NCBI GenBank assembly: GCA_902362875.1
Contig: CABIYF010000011.1
Location: 1 to 64,000 of the forward strand
DNA length: 64,000 nt
Direction of reading: 5' to 3'
Source: Eubacteriaceae bacterium
Lineage (GTDB): Bacteria > Bacillota > Clostridia > Lachnospirales > Lachnospiraceae
In this document: positions 1 to 8,467 of the stretch, in pieces
Numbering within the stretch: the stretch's first letter is position 1
Layout: each line of letters opens with the position of its first letter
Program-made: the position numbers and the translations under genes
The notes under the pieces: model-generated
What the model was told of the DNA's origin: nothing
The model's database searches: none
The model's input: only the letters and a program-made list of their open reading frames with translations

Positions 1-46
1 TATAGCGTATCACGGCTCATTCCATGACGGAAAGGAGCTTTACACT

Positions 47-1237
47 ATGTCTAATGTAAAACGAAAAGACAGTAAAAATCGCAATTTGCGTAATGGAGAG
101 AGCCAGCGAAAAGACGGAAGATACGTTTATAAATATACCGATATATACGGAAAGCCACAATTTATCTATTCTTGGAAACTTGTACCGACAGACAAGACAC
201 CTGCTGGAAAGCGTGATGATATTTCATTGAGGGAAAAAGAAGCACAGATAAAAAAAGACCTTAACGACGGTATCGACACAGTCGGCGGTAAAATGACAGT
301 CTGCCAGCTTTACGAGAAAAAGAACAGCCAAAGAAAGAACATCAAGAGGGCTACCGAAAAGGGACGACAGTATCTTATGAACGCTCTGAAAAATGACCCA
401 TTGGGTATGAGGGCGATTGATACTGTTAAGCAGTCGGACGCTAAAGAATGGGCTATCAGAATGAGTGAAAAAGGATATGCCTATACAACAATTGATAACT
501 ATAAGCGTTCCTTGAAAGCGTCATTTTACATGGCGATACAAGACGACTGTATCAGAAAGAACCCATTTGAATTTAAACTAAGTGATGTTCTGGAAGATGA
601 TACAGAGCATAAAGTTATCCTTACACCAGAGCAGGAAGAACGCCTGCTTGCCTTTATGGAAAAGGATAAGATTTACAGCAAGTATTATGATGAGGTTGTG
701 CTTCTGTTGGAAACGGGACTTCGTATTTCTGAATTTTGCGGACTGACGACGCATATTGATATGCAGAACAAAATACTCAATATAGACCACCAGTTATTGA
801 AAGACAGCGAAATCGGCTACTATATTGAAACGCCAAAAACCAAAAACGGAAAACGGGAACTTCCATTGACAGAACGGGCTTATCAAGCAATCCAAAGAAT
901 ACTAAAGAACAGAGGAAAGGCACAACCGCTGATTGTAGGTGGTTACAGCAATTTTCTATTCTTAAACCGTGAGGGCTTGCCTAAGGTTGCAGGAAACTAT
1001 GAGGGTATGGTGCGAGGGCTGATTAAGAAGTATAACAAATATCACACGGACAAGTTACCGAACATCACACCACATTCATTCCGACATACTTATTGTACGA
1101 ATATGGCAAACAGAGGAATGAACCCAAACACCCTGCAATATCTCATGGGACACGCCAACATAACCATGACACTTGGCTATTATGCACACGGTACATTTCA
1201 ATCTGCAAAAGCAGAACTGGAAAGACTGGCTTGTTAA
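47..1237 (+). CDS. int: Tn916-family tyrosine recombinase (integrase)
   Basis: Site-specific recombinase that excises and inserts a conjugative transposon. The N-terminal about 75 residues match the Tn916 Int arm-binding domain (ESQRKDGRY, YSWKL, AGKRD, SLREK). The catalytic domain shows Arg226 (TGLRISE), His343/Arg346 (HSFRHT), His369 (MGHAN) and the tyrosine at 378/379 (GYYAH). At 396 aa it is close to the 405 aa I recall for Tn916 Int. An AAGGAG site 8 nt upstream supports the start. It is the last gene of the element, whose body lies left of the window; two direct repeats resembling Int arm sites follow the stop codon. All catalytic residues are present, so it is probably active. Confidence 0.96.
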   Translation: MSNVKRKDSKNRNLRNGESQRKDGRYVYKYTDIYGKPQFIYSWKLVPTDKTPAGKRDDISLREKEAQIKKDLNDGIDTVGGKMTVCQLYEKKNSQRKNIKRATEKGRQYLMNALKNDPLGMRAIDTVKQSDAKEWAIRMSEKGYAYTTIDNYKRSLKASFYMAIQDDCIRKNPFEFKLSDVLEDDTEHKVILTPEQEERLLAFMEKDKIYSKYYDEVVLLLETGLRISEFCGLTTHIDMQNKILNIDHQLLKDSEIGYYIETPKTKNGKRELPLTERAYQAIQRILKNRGKAQPLIVGGYSNFLFLNREGLPKVAGNYEGMVRGLIKKYNKYHTDKLPNITPHSFRHTYCTNMANRGMNPNTLQYLMGHANITMTLGYYAHGTFQSAKAELERLAC

Positions 1238-1250
1238 TATCGGAGCGTAT

Positions 1251-1271
1251 ATTTACTACTCATTTACTACT
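1251..1271. repeat. Tandem integrase arm-site repeats (DR-2-like)
   Basis: Two identical 10-bp repeats (ATTTACTACT) lie 11 bp apart, starting 14 bp after the integrase stop codon. Read on the minus strand they give AGTAGTAAAT, which resembles the DR-2 sites bound by the N-terminal domain of Tn916 Int. Their position downstream of int matches the right arm of Tn916. The assignment relies on my recollection of the Tn916 site. Confidence 0.7.
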
Positions 1272-1276
1272 TTTGG

Positions 1277-1440
1277 TTGCATTTTCATGCTGGTAAATGC
1301 CAGCTTATGCAAGGTATCTTCCGAAAAGAAAATACCGATAAAGCCCTAAAATACGGGATATATCGTCATTTACCAACTTATGAAAAGATAATCAGAAATT
1401 TAGTAAGTTTTTATAAAAAAAATTTAAAAAAAATGAAAAT
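1277..1440. other. Probable right end of the Tn916-like element
   Basis: This non-coding stretch holds a nested palindrome (TTGCAT ... GCTGG/CCAGC ... ATGCAA, 1277-1312) and ends in a very AT-rich tract of T-runs followed by A-runs around 1405-1435. Tn916 elements prefer targets of T-rich then A-rich sequence and end roughly 0.2 kb after int, so the element/chromosome junction is probably in that tract. The exact junction cannot be fixed without the left end or an empty site. Confidence 0.45.
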
Positions 1441-1445
1441 AATGC

Positions 1446-1474
1446 TTGCATTTCTTAAAACATTCGTATATAAT
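1446..1474 (+). promoter_or_regulatory. Promoter of tRNA-Lys
   Basis: TTGCAT (-35) and TATAAT (-10) are separated by exactly 17 bp. The predicted transcript starts about 40 nt before the tRNA. The promoter lies just right of the inferred mobile-element end, so the insertion appears to have spared the tRNA transcription unit. Confidence 0.8.
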
Positions 1475-1519
1475 AAATCTTGCGTTAAGGAAGCGCAGTA
1501 AAAAAACTTCATAAAATAT

Positions 1520-1592
1520 GCGTGATTAGCTCAGTTGGTAGAGCACCTGACTCTTAATCAGGGTGTCGAGGGTTCGAACCCCTCATCGCGTA
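1520..1592 (+). tRNA. tRNA-Lys (anticodon CTT)
   Basis: A full cloverleaf can be drawn: 7-bp acceptor (with G-U pairs), D arm GCTC/GAGC, anticodon arm CCTGA/TCAGG enclosing the loop CTCTTAA (anticodon CTT, lysine), and T arm GAGGG/CCCTC with loop TTCGAAC. CCA is not encoded. No tRNA fragment repeat is visible at the integrase side, so this tRNA is unlikely to be the attachment site itself. Confidence 0.95.
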
Positions 1593-1658
1593 CTAAAGCA
1601 CTGTTTTTGGTTGATATGAGAGCCGGGGATGGTGTTTTTTCGTTATATAAATCTTTTC

Positions 1659-1687
1659 TTGTAACAAGTCCATGAAACGTCTATAAT
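1659..1687 (+). promoter_or_regulatory. Promoter of the AI-2E family transporter gene
   Basis: TTGTAA and TATAAT are spaced by 17 bp, about 43 nt upstream of the chosen start codon. No operator-like repeat is visible around it. Confidence 0.75.
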
Positions 1688-1729
1688 AAATAATATTACC
1701 TGATAAACACAATGCATAAGGAGTATCTA

Positions 1730-2902
1730 ATGGCAAGTAATCACAAATTTGAATCAAATAAAAAATATTTTACGATTTCCATTTATACGACCGTTGTCAT
1801 TCTGATCGGATGTATCATCTTCCGTTTTATCACACAATGGTCTACAACAAGCAAATTCATTTCCCAGCTGTGGGGAATCTTATTTCCATTCTTTATGGGA
1901 TTTCTGATCGCTTATATCCTAAACCCGGTTGTTTCATTCTTTCAGAGAAATGTATCTGCAAAAATTTTAAAAAACAAACCTGATAAACAGCGTGGACTTG
2001 CTATTTTGATCAGTTATCTTGTTATGGTTGGCTGTATCATCATCTGTCTTCGATTTATCATCCCACAGTTATATGACAGTGTCCGTGAATTATCTTTAAT
2101 GATTCCTGATATTTATAAATCAATCAATTCCATATTCGAACATTACCGTGAAAATGGTACTGATATGCTGCCGGGACAGATTGCTGATATGATTGAAACG
2201 AAAACTTTACCAAAACTCTTTGAGCTTACAAATAACCTGCTGGCAAATATTGTTCCTATGCTTTATGAAGCTTCCATGTCATTTGCCAAAGGATTATTTA
2301 ATGTATTTATTGCATTTATCGTTTCTATTTACATGACGATCGATAAATTTATTTTAAAAGATGCTGGCAAACGAGTTGTCCTTGCAATCTTTAATGAAAA
2401 CTTCTCTTATCGTGTACTTCGTACTTTAAAAGATTGCCATAATATTTTTTCCAGCTTTATCATTGGGAAATCTATCGACTCTCTGATCATTGGTTTGCTT
2501 GCTTTTGTTGCTATGACGATCTTAAAGCTTCCATACACGGTATTGATTAGTGTTATTATTGGAATCACAAATATGATCCCTTACTTTGGTCCGATCATCG
2601 GTGCCGTTCCCGGGGCCTTTATCTTATTGATCGTAAGTCCGATGAAATGCCTGATCTTTGTGATCATGGTGTTTATTCTTCAACAGTTTGACGGTCTGAT
2701 CCTTGGACCTAAGATTCTCGGAGATTCTACTGGTGTCCGTCCACTGCTGATCTTATTCTCTATCACTGTCGGAGGTGCTTACTTTGGTCCACTTGGAATG
2801 TTCCTTGGGGTTCCATTCTTTGCTACAATTCAGTTTTTGATCGGAAACTGGGTAGATTATCGATTGTATAAGAAGAATATTAAGTTAGAAAAAGAAAATT
2901 AA
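1730..2902 (+). CDS. AI-2E family transporter (UPF0118, PerM/YtvI-like)
   Basis: Polytopic membrane protein of the AI-2E/PerM family; members include sodium/proton antiporters and putative autoinducer-2 exporters, so the substrate is not known here. Hydrophobic segments occur near both ends, with the family's long middle region and the conserved C-terminal run (GITNMIPYFGPIIGAVPG, then GPKILGDSTGV and LGVPFFA). I chose the ATG at 1730, not the in-frame ATG 18 nt earlier, because AAGGAG lies 6 nt before it. About 390 aa is the usual length. It is monocistronic: own promoter upstream, and a strong terminator that begins at the stop codon. Confidence 0.9.
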   Translation: MASNHKFESNKKYFTISIYTTVVILIGCIIFRFITQWSTTSKFISQLWGILFPFFMGFLIAYILNPVVSFFQRNVSAKILKNKPDKQRGLAILISYLVMVGCIIICLRFIIPQLYDSVRELSLMIPDIYKSINSIFEHYRENGTDMLPGQIADMIETKTLPKLFELTNNLLANIVPMLYEASMSFAKGLFNVFIAFIVSIYMTIDKFILKDAGKRVVLAIFNENFSYRVLRTLKDCHNIFSSFIIGKSIDSLIIGLLAFVAMTILKLPYTVLISVIIGITNMIPYFGPIIGAVPGAFILLIVSPMKCLIFVIMVFILQQFDGLILGPKILGDSTGVRPLLILFSITVGGAYFGPLGMFLGVPFFATIQFLIGNWVDYRLYKKNIKLEKEN

Positions 2903-2948
2903 AAAAGAGGATTGACTCATCTGATTTTTTGAGTCAATCCTCTTTTTT
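2901..2948. terminator. Bidirectional terminator between AI-2E transporter and uup
   Basis: A 19-bp stem (A-run plus GAGGATTGACTCA paired to TGAGTCAATCCTC plus T-run) with a 10-nt loop. The A- and T-runs make it work on both strands, serving two convergent genes. The plus-strand stop codon overlaps its left edge. Confidence 0.92.
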
Positions 2949-2949
2949 G

Positions 2950-4737
2950 TTACTGATTTGCTATCTGTTCTGCCAGATCATTTAAATATACCCAGCGGTC
3001 CATTTTCTCATCTAATTGGGCCTGTGCAACCTCTTTTTGCTCCGTAAGTTCTGCTAACTTTCCAGAATTCGTTGCATTCTCCATGATCTCTTCGTCTAAC
3101 TGTTCTAACTTTTCTTCCAGTTTGGCGATATCATCATCGATCGTTTCAAATTCTTTTTGTTCTTTGTATGTAAACTTAAGCTTCTTCTGATGTTCTTTCT
3201 GGAATTTCTTTCCGCTGTTTTCTTTTTTCGCTGACTTGCTTTTCTCTGGTTTCACAACAGGTTTTACTCTCTCAAGATAATCTGTATATCCGCCTTCGTA
3301 CTGTTTTAAATGTCCGCCTTCTTCAAATGCGAAGATACGGTTTACAATACGATCAAGGAAATAGCGGTCATGGGATACTGTGATCACGATTCCTGCAAAT
3401 GTATCCAGATAATCTTCTAAGATCGTTAATGTCTGGATATCAAGGTCGTTCGTCGGCTCATCGAGGATCAGAACGTTTGGTGCTTCCATCAGTACTTTTA
3501 ATAAATAGAGACGTCTCTGTTCTCCACCTGAAAGCTTATCAAGCGGTGTGTACTGAAGTTCTGGCGGAAACAGGAAGCGGTCTAACATCTGGGATGCGCT
3601 TGCCTGCCCTTTTGTTGTCTGGATATATTCTGCGACATTTCTGATATAATCAATGACACGGATATCTCCAGTCATATCTTCATTTTCCTGTGCAAAATAT
3701 CCGATCTTTACGGTATCACCGATCGTGATATTTCCTTCGTCTGGTTCAAGAATTCCCATGATCATCTTCATCAGAGTTGATTTACCACATCCATTTGGTC
3801 CGATAAATCCGATCCTGTCATCTCTCAATACGATATAAGAGAAATCATTGATCAGATGTTTGTCACCGAATCCTTTGGAAATGTGTTCTAACTCGATCGT
3901 CGTCTTTCCAAGACGGCTGCTGATGGAATCCATCTCAACATTTTGCTGCATGGCTGGACCTTTGGCATTCTTAAGTTCTTCAAAACGTTCGGTTCTGGCT
4001 CTCTGTCTCGTTCCTCTCGCTTTGATTCCCTGTTTCATCCATTCCATCTCCACGCGGAGCAGGCTCTGGCGTTTGCGCTCTGTGGCTAATTCCATCTCTT
4101 CACGCTGGACTTTTAACTCTACAAATCCTGAATAGTTTGTATCGTATTCATAGAGTTTTCCTTTGTCGATCTCCACGATCTTATTTGTCACGCGGTCTAA
4201 AAAATAACGGTCATGTGTTACCATGATCAAAACGCCACGGAAGCCATTTAAGAATTCTTCCAGCCATAAGACCATATCATTGTCTAAGTGGTTAGTCGGC
4301 TCGTCAAGGATCAGAACTTCTGTTGGATCTACCAAAGTTCTTGCGAGCGCCACTCTCTTCTTCTGGCCTCCGGATAAATGATCGCATCCTTTGTCAAAAT
4401 CATAGATTCCAAGCTTTGTAAGGATTGTCTTTGCTTCGCTCTCTGTCTTCCAGTCCTGATGTTCTTTTCCATCCATCACATATTCCAGAATGCTTTGTTT
4501 CTTCGGAAATTCAGGATTCTGTGGAAGATAGGATACTCGGATTCCATTTCCACAGATGATCTGTCCTTTGTCCGGCTCGTTGATCTTGGCAATGATCTTT
4601 AACAGGGTTGTCTTTCCAGTTCCATTGACCCCGATCACACCAATCTTATCGCCGCTGTGAATTCCAAGAGATACGTCATCAAAAATGACTTTCTCTCCAT
4701 AAATTTTGCTGATATGTTCAATATTTAATATATTCAT
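2950..4737 (-). CDS. uup: ABC-F ATPase, Uup-like
   Basis: Soluble ABC-F protein with two nucleotide-binding domains and no membrane segment. Domain 1 has Walker A GVNGTGKTT (residues 37-45), signature LSGGQ (121-125) and Walker B LILDEPTNHLD. Domain 2 has GPNGCGKST, LSGGE and LILDEPTNDLD. A charged linker joins them, and a C-terminal coiled coil (about 515-590, starting FTYKEQKEFE) is typical of Uup rather than EttA. ABC-F proteins act on ribosomes; Uup is also linked to DNA structure tolerance. It is followed upstream in the same direction by thioredoxin, 4 nt away, so the two are probably co-transcribed. Antibiotic-resistance ABC-F is less likely given the C-terminal domain. Confidence 0.93.
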   Translation of the reverse strand: MNILNIEHISKIYGEKVIFDDVSLGIHSGDKIGVIGVNGTGKTTLLKIIAKINEPDKGQIICGNGIRVSYLPQNPEFPKKQSILEYVMDGKEHQDWKTESEAKTILTKLGIYDFDKGCDHLSGGQKKRVALARTLVDPTEVLILDEPTNHLDNDMVLWLEEFLNGFRGVLIMVTHDRYFLDRVTNKIVEIDKGKLYEYDTNYSGFVELKVQREEMELATERKRQSLLRVEMEWMKQGIKARGTRQRARTERFEELKNAKGPAMQQNVEMDSISSRLGKTTIELEHISKGFGDKHLINDFSYIVLRDDRIGFIGPNGCGKSTLMKMIMGILEPDEGNITIGDTVKIGYFAQENEDMTGDIRVIDYIRNVAEYIQTTKGQASASQMLDRFLFPPELQYTPLDKLSGGEQRRLYLLKVLMEAPNVLILDEPTNDLDIQTLTILEDYLDTFAGIVITVSHDRYFLDRIVNRIFAFEEGGHLKQYEGGYTDYLERVKPVVKPEKSKSAKKENSGKKFQKEHQKKLKFTYKEQKEFETIDDDIAKLEEKLEQLDEEIMENATNSGKLAELTEQKEVAQAQLDEKMDRWVYLNDLAEQIANQ

Positions 4738-4741
4738 CTTA

Positions 4742-5065
4742 CTACTTTGCCTGATTGATCGCTTCGACTAATTCTTCTTTAGATACTGCACCGATCAGTT
4801 TTGCTTTCACCTCTCCATCTTTGATCACTAAAAATGTTGGAACAGACATGATCTTATACTGTGCCACGATATCTGCATTCTGGTCGATATCAAGTTTTCC
4901 AACTTTTACTGATCCTTCATATTCTTCAGCAAGCTGTGCTACGACTGGAGCCATCATCTTGCAAGGTCCACACCATGTTGCAAACATGTCAACTAGTACT
5001 GGCACATCACTTTTTAATACTTCTTCTTCAAAATTATCACTTGTAAATGTATATTCCATAATCAT
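4742..5065 (-). CDS. trxA: Thioredoxin
   Basis: Small cytoplasmic disulfide reductase. The active site WCGPCK, the preceding DMFAT segment and the cis-proline loop (MSVPTF) are all present; length (107 aa) is normal. Two ATG codons lie two codons apart and both have acceptable SD spacing (AAAGGA or AGGTGA), so the true start may be 6 nt later. It precedes uup with a 4-nt gap. About 170 bp of apparently non-coding sequence separates it from trmB. Confidence 0.95.
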   Translation of the reverse strand: MIMEYTFTSDNFEEEVLKSDVPVLVDMFATWCGPCKMMAPVVAQLAEEYEGSVKVGKLDIDQNADIVAQYKIMSVPTFLVIKDGEVKAKLIGAVSKEELVEAINQAK

Positions 5066-5237
5066 TCACCTATCCTTTGCTGTTTAAACATCGTTTTGCT
5101 TCGTCTAATGATTGAAAAAAATTGCAAACCCATTTGTTAATGCATGGATGCAAGTATAGAAACAACTGGATCTTGCATCGAAACTTTCCTTGTTTCATGA
5201 TTATATTACCACTTTTTGTTTATTTTATGCAATCCTT

Positions 5238-5882
5238 TTACTTTGCATGACGATATGCTACAAGACGGCAGATCGGATTTCCTTTGGCTGAAAATTTCTC
5301 CTCGTATTCTGTCATGACATTTCCTTCATTATATTCACTGTGGTGAAGGTCATATGTGTGATTTTCAAGGATCCATCCTGCTTCTTCTACCTGTTCTAAG
5401 GAGAAATCAAATAAGTCTTTGTTGTCTGTCTTAAACATGACTCTTCCCTCTGGTGTCAGGATGTTATTGTATCGTTCTAAAAATCTTGTGGATGTCAGTC
5501 TTCTCTTTGCGTGGCGGTCTTTTGGCCATGGATCGGAGAAGTTTAAATAGATTCTGTCTACTTCGTCTTTGTCAAAGACTTCTTCGATATTCTCTGCATC
5601 CATACGGATCAGGCGAAGATTGTCCTGTTCAAAGTCTTCTAATTTCTCAACGGCTCTTACTAAAACACTGGAATATTTCTCGATTCCAATGTAATTTACT
5701 TCTGGATTTCTTCTTGCCATTTCTATGATAAACTGTCCTTTTCCCATCCCTACTTCGATGTGGATCGGATGGTCATTTTGAAATACTTCGTGCCATTTTC
5801 CTTTCATCTGCTCTGGCTGCTGGATGGAAAACTGGTTTTCTATGATCGTCTCTCTCGCTCCTGGTACATTTCTTAAACGCAT
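5238..5882 (-). CDS. trmB: tRNA (guanine-N7-)-methyltransferase
   Basis: Makes m7G46 in tRNA using S-adenosylmethionine. The SAM-binding loop EVGMGKGQFI, the acidic IGIEKYS segment, and the family signature NFSDPWPKDRHAKRRL are all present, followed by TDNKDLFDFS. The length (214 aa) is typical of the single-subunit bacterial enzyme. An AAAGGAG site precedes the ATG. It is divergent from the CYTH gene, with both control regions in a gap of about 125 bp. Confidence 0.95.
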   Translation of the reverse strand: MRLRNVPGARETIIENQFSIQQPEQMKGKWHEVFQNDHPIHIEVGMGKGQFIIEMARRNPEVNYIGIEKYSSVLVRAVEKLEDFEQDNLRLIRMDAENIEEVFDKDEVDRIYLNFSDPWPKDRHAKRRLTSTRFLERYNNILTPEGRVMFKTDNKDLFDFSLEQVEEAGWILENHTYDLHHSEYNEGNVMTEYEEKFSAKGNPICRLVAYRHAK

Positions 5883-5920
5883 TTATATTCATCTCCTTTG
5901 TCTTTTTTCTCGAATCTTTG

Positions 5921-5949
5921 TTGATTATATCATAGACGATGGGTATAAT
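5921..5949 (+). promoter_or_regulatory. Promoter of the CYTH gene
   Basis: TTGATT and TATAAT with a 17-bp spacer, about 55 nt upstream of the CYTH start codon and divergent to trmB. Confidence 0.75.
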
Positions 5950-6008
5950 AAAGAAAAAGTATACGGCCTTAAGAGGCTTAGGATTTGCACTTCAAGGAGG
6001 AAACGCCC

Positions 6009-6452
6009 ATGGAAATCGAAAGAAAATTTATCGTCCACAACTTACCTGATAATCTGGATTCTTATCCACACTCTGAGATTGAACAGGGCTATCTTTGCAT
6101 GGAACCTGTCATTCGTATCCGCAGGATGAATAAGCAGTATTTCTTAACTTTTAAGAGTAAGGGATTGATGGCTAGAACCGAGCATGAATTTCCACTTGAT
6201 AAGGCAGCTTATGAACATCTGCTTCCGAAGGTGGATGGAATTTTAATTTCTAAGACTCGTTATAAGATTCCGGATGAACATGGATTTATTATTGAGCTGG
6301 ATGTCTTTCATGGGGAATATGAAGGACTTGTGATGGCCGAGGTGGAATTTCCTAGTAAGGAAGTTGCTGTGGAGTATGAGGGGCCTGAGTGGTTTGATGA
6401 TGAAGTTACGTTTGATTCTCGGTATCAGAATAATAATTTGGCGAATAAATAG
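6009..6452 (+). CDS. CYTH domain protein (triphosphate tunnel metalloenzyme)
   Basis: Member of the CYTH/TTM superfamily, whose proteins hydrolyse inorganic triphosphate or make cAMP from ATP. The ExExK-type signature at the N terminus (MEIERKF) and later beta-strand motifs (RIRR, LTFKSKG, EHEFPL, KTRYKI, ELDVFHG, AEVEF) fit the eight-stranded tunnel fold. I start at the ATG with AAGGAGG 8 nt upstream; an in-frame ATG lies 24 nt earlier without such a site. At 147 aa it is a single-domain protein; inorganic triphosphatase is more likely than cyclase but the sequence does not decide it. A long hairpin element begins 26 nt after the stop. Confidence 0.88.
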   Translation: MEIERKFIVHNLPDNLDSYPHSEIEQGYLCMEPVIRIRRMNKQYFLTFKSKGLMARTEHEFPLDKAAYEHLLPKVDGILISKTRYKIPDEHGFIIELDVFHGEYEGLVMAEVEFPSKEVAVEYEGPEWFDDEVTFDSRYQNNNLANK

Positions 6453-6478
6453 TAATGGTTTCTTTATATAGTCTTTGA

Positions 6479-6682
6479 CGTATATGAGAACGACAAACAA
6501 CATAAAGGGTGGTCAAACACGAATTTCATTGACGGATTTTTTACAAAACGCTGATTTGCAAACTTTCCTTGCAAAACTCGCTTCGCTCAAACATTGCACC
6601 AAGTTTGCTGCGATTTTGTAAAAAATCCTATGAAATTCTATCGTTTGTCCACCCTTTATGTTGTTTGTCGTTCTCATATACG
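6479..6682 (-). ncRNA. Hairpin element, copy 1 (covarying structured motif)
   Basis: A 204-nt near-perfect foldback between the convergent CYTH gene and the DUF1703 pseudogene. The outer arms form a perfect stem of 34 bp (6479-6512 with 6649-6682), continuing with few mismatches. The core, read on the minus strand, contains the boxes shared with copies 2 and 3: CGCAGC, helix A (AAACTT/AAGTTT), GG, helix B (TGCAA/TTGCA), GTTTGA, GAGTT, AGGA and ATCAGCG. Between boxes the helices differ completely from the other copies but remain paired. The surrounding gap (6453-6796) holds no gene. Weak inverted similarity extends outside the perfect stem. Function is unknown; it could be a structured RNA, a mobile palindrome or a large terminator. 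Confidence 0.7.
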
Positions 6683-6796
6683 CTGAAGGGTATTGGTAGA
6701 AACTATTAGTTATTCACTATGTTTATCTGCATACACTGAAGTCTTTGGCGAATAACTATGTTTTCTCCACTATATTTGACACAAATTTTAAGTTTT

Positions 6797-8318
6797 CTAG
6801 ATGGACTCACTTTCATCCATCAATACTCTACATCGTTTTTTATAGCAGGCGATTCCGTAGTTTAATATTGTTTCGTAACCTTCTTCTTCCAGTTTCTGAT
6901 CGTAATTCTTTTCTTTGATCTGTTTTAGTGCTTTTTCGCATGCTTTATCTAATGTTTTGATATTTTCTGCGTATTTTACTTCTATAACAATTCCTGTTCG
7001 GGCTTGTTCTGCTTCGATCATGATATCGCTGTATCCGTCTCCGCTTTCTGTATTGGAGATGATGTACCAGTCTGGATCGTAACTTAGTAAGCCTAATAAA
7101 ACTCCATGGTAGAAGTTTTCTTTTTTGGTTGTGAAGGTATCTCGAATGCTGATGGTTTTCATTAGGTAGTTATTAAATTGTTCTTCGATTGCTTTTGCAT
7201 TTCCTTCTTCAAATGCTTTGCAGAAATCTTTTAAGCGATTTTCGTCTTTTCTTGTGGTTTCTTTGAACCATTCCTGAATCTGTTCGATAAAGATCTGTCG
7301 GATGGATTCGTTTGGGATTATCAGGGAGTACGTTCTTCCTTGTGGCTTTTCTTGTTGTGTGAGATAGCCTGTTGCGAAGAGTACACTCCATAGATTCTCG
7401 ATCGTGCTGTCTAATTCGTTGTATGTTAGTTCTAATCTGATTTCTTTCTGGATCGCTTTTCCTTCGATCAGTTGCTCGATTTCTCTTCTTGTTTGTTGGT
7501 TTGCTTTTTCTATAAATCGTTTTACGATATAATTTCCGCTCGTATTGATCCAGTATGGCTGTGGTGTTGCATCTGGTTCTATTTTTAATGCTCTGCAGTG
7601 ATTGATCACATCCCATGGACAATAGATGTCTGTGTTTCCGAAACGATAGCCGTCATACCATTTCTTTGTTTGATTGAAAGCTCCTGGTACTTTGTAATAT
7701 TGTAAAATTTCTTTTACTTCTTTGTCTGTAAATCCAAAGTATTCATCAAAATATTGATCTGTGATGGAAAAAATATTGAAGTTATTTAGTCCTGTAAAGA
7801 TACTTTCTCTTGCAATTCTTAGACATCCTGTTAATACGGCCATGTATAGATTATCATTTGTTTTTAATGATTGTTCCAGCATGTTTCGGAGTAAGATGAT
7901 CATTTCATTGTAATAGTTATTTTCGAATGCTTTGTCTAATGGAACATCGTATTCATCGATTAATATGATGACTTTTTTTCCGTAGTATTCTTTTAAAATA
8001 GAAGATAAAATCCATAGTGCTGTCATTAATTCTGTATCTTTCATATCATCTGACATCAATGATCTCATCTGTTGTTTTTCGTTCATTTTATCTTCTGACA
8101 TTCGATCATATAATCGTCTGGCTTCTGCTGCCACAATATATTTCATCATATCTTTTGCATCTTCATGATTTTCCGAATCTTCTTGGTCTTGTGAATAGAT
8201 TTACTAGTCCGTGTTCATTTAACAGTTGTTTTATCAATCCTGTTTTATCTACATAGTAATAATTTTCTTTGATCATATCTTCGAAGTTTTCGATTCCGAT
8301 CGGAAGTTTCTTTTGCAT
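6797..8318 (-). pseudogene. DUF1703-type AAA ATPase with internal deletion and frameshift
   Basis: Remnant of the large Clostridia/Bacteroidia family with an N-terminal AAA ATPase region and a C-terminal PD-(D/E)XK nuclease-like domain. The 5' part (start at 8318, AAGGAGG upstream) encodes the family opening (LPIGIENFEDMI, YYVDKTG, NLFTRPRRFGKS) and then stops right at Walker A. The rest is read in another frame and resumes well downstream in the family sequence, through IILIDEYDVPL (Walker B), TGCLRIARES, KKWYDGYRFG and C-terminal VIEVKYAEN. Sequence between Walker A and the resumed region appears deleted (perhaps 60-70 codons, by comparison with remembered relatives). A single ATPase is unlikely to be made. 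The downstream frame could still express a 450-aa fragment. Confidence 0.85.
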
Positions 8319-8420
8319 GTTGTTTTTCCCTCCTTTCTGCATTTTGTATTTCCTTTTGTTCATATTGTACTATCTGGTTATTTTATATGCAACTCCAAAT
8401 AATTTATATCTTTATAAAGT

Positions 8421-8459
8421 AAATGAGAAGACTATATCGTTTGATCAGTCTTCTCATTT
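8421..8459 (-). terminator. Terminator of ATP synthase operon 1
   Basis: A perfect 13-bp stem (AAATGAGAAGACT with AGTCTTCTCATTT) and a 13-nt loop lie just beyond the atpC stop. On the minus strand it is followed by a short T-rich run. Confidence 0.8.
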
Positions 8460-8467
8460 CTATTAAT

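Noticed and set aside
1520..1592. tRNA-Lys as the attachment site of the integrated element
   Set aside because: The integrase is of the Tn916 type, which prefers AT-rich targets; the element lies at the tRNA 5' side and no tRNA-end repeat is seen.
6797..8149. Downstream DUF1703 part as an independent intact gene
   Set aside because: No SD precedes its first Met, and the codons before that Met continue the family sequence, showing it is the rear of a longer broken gene.
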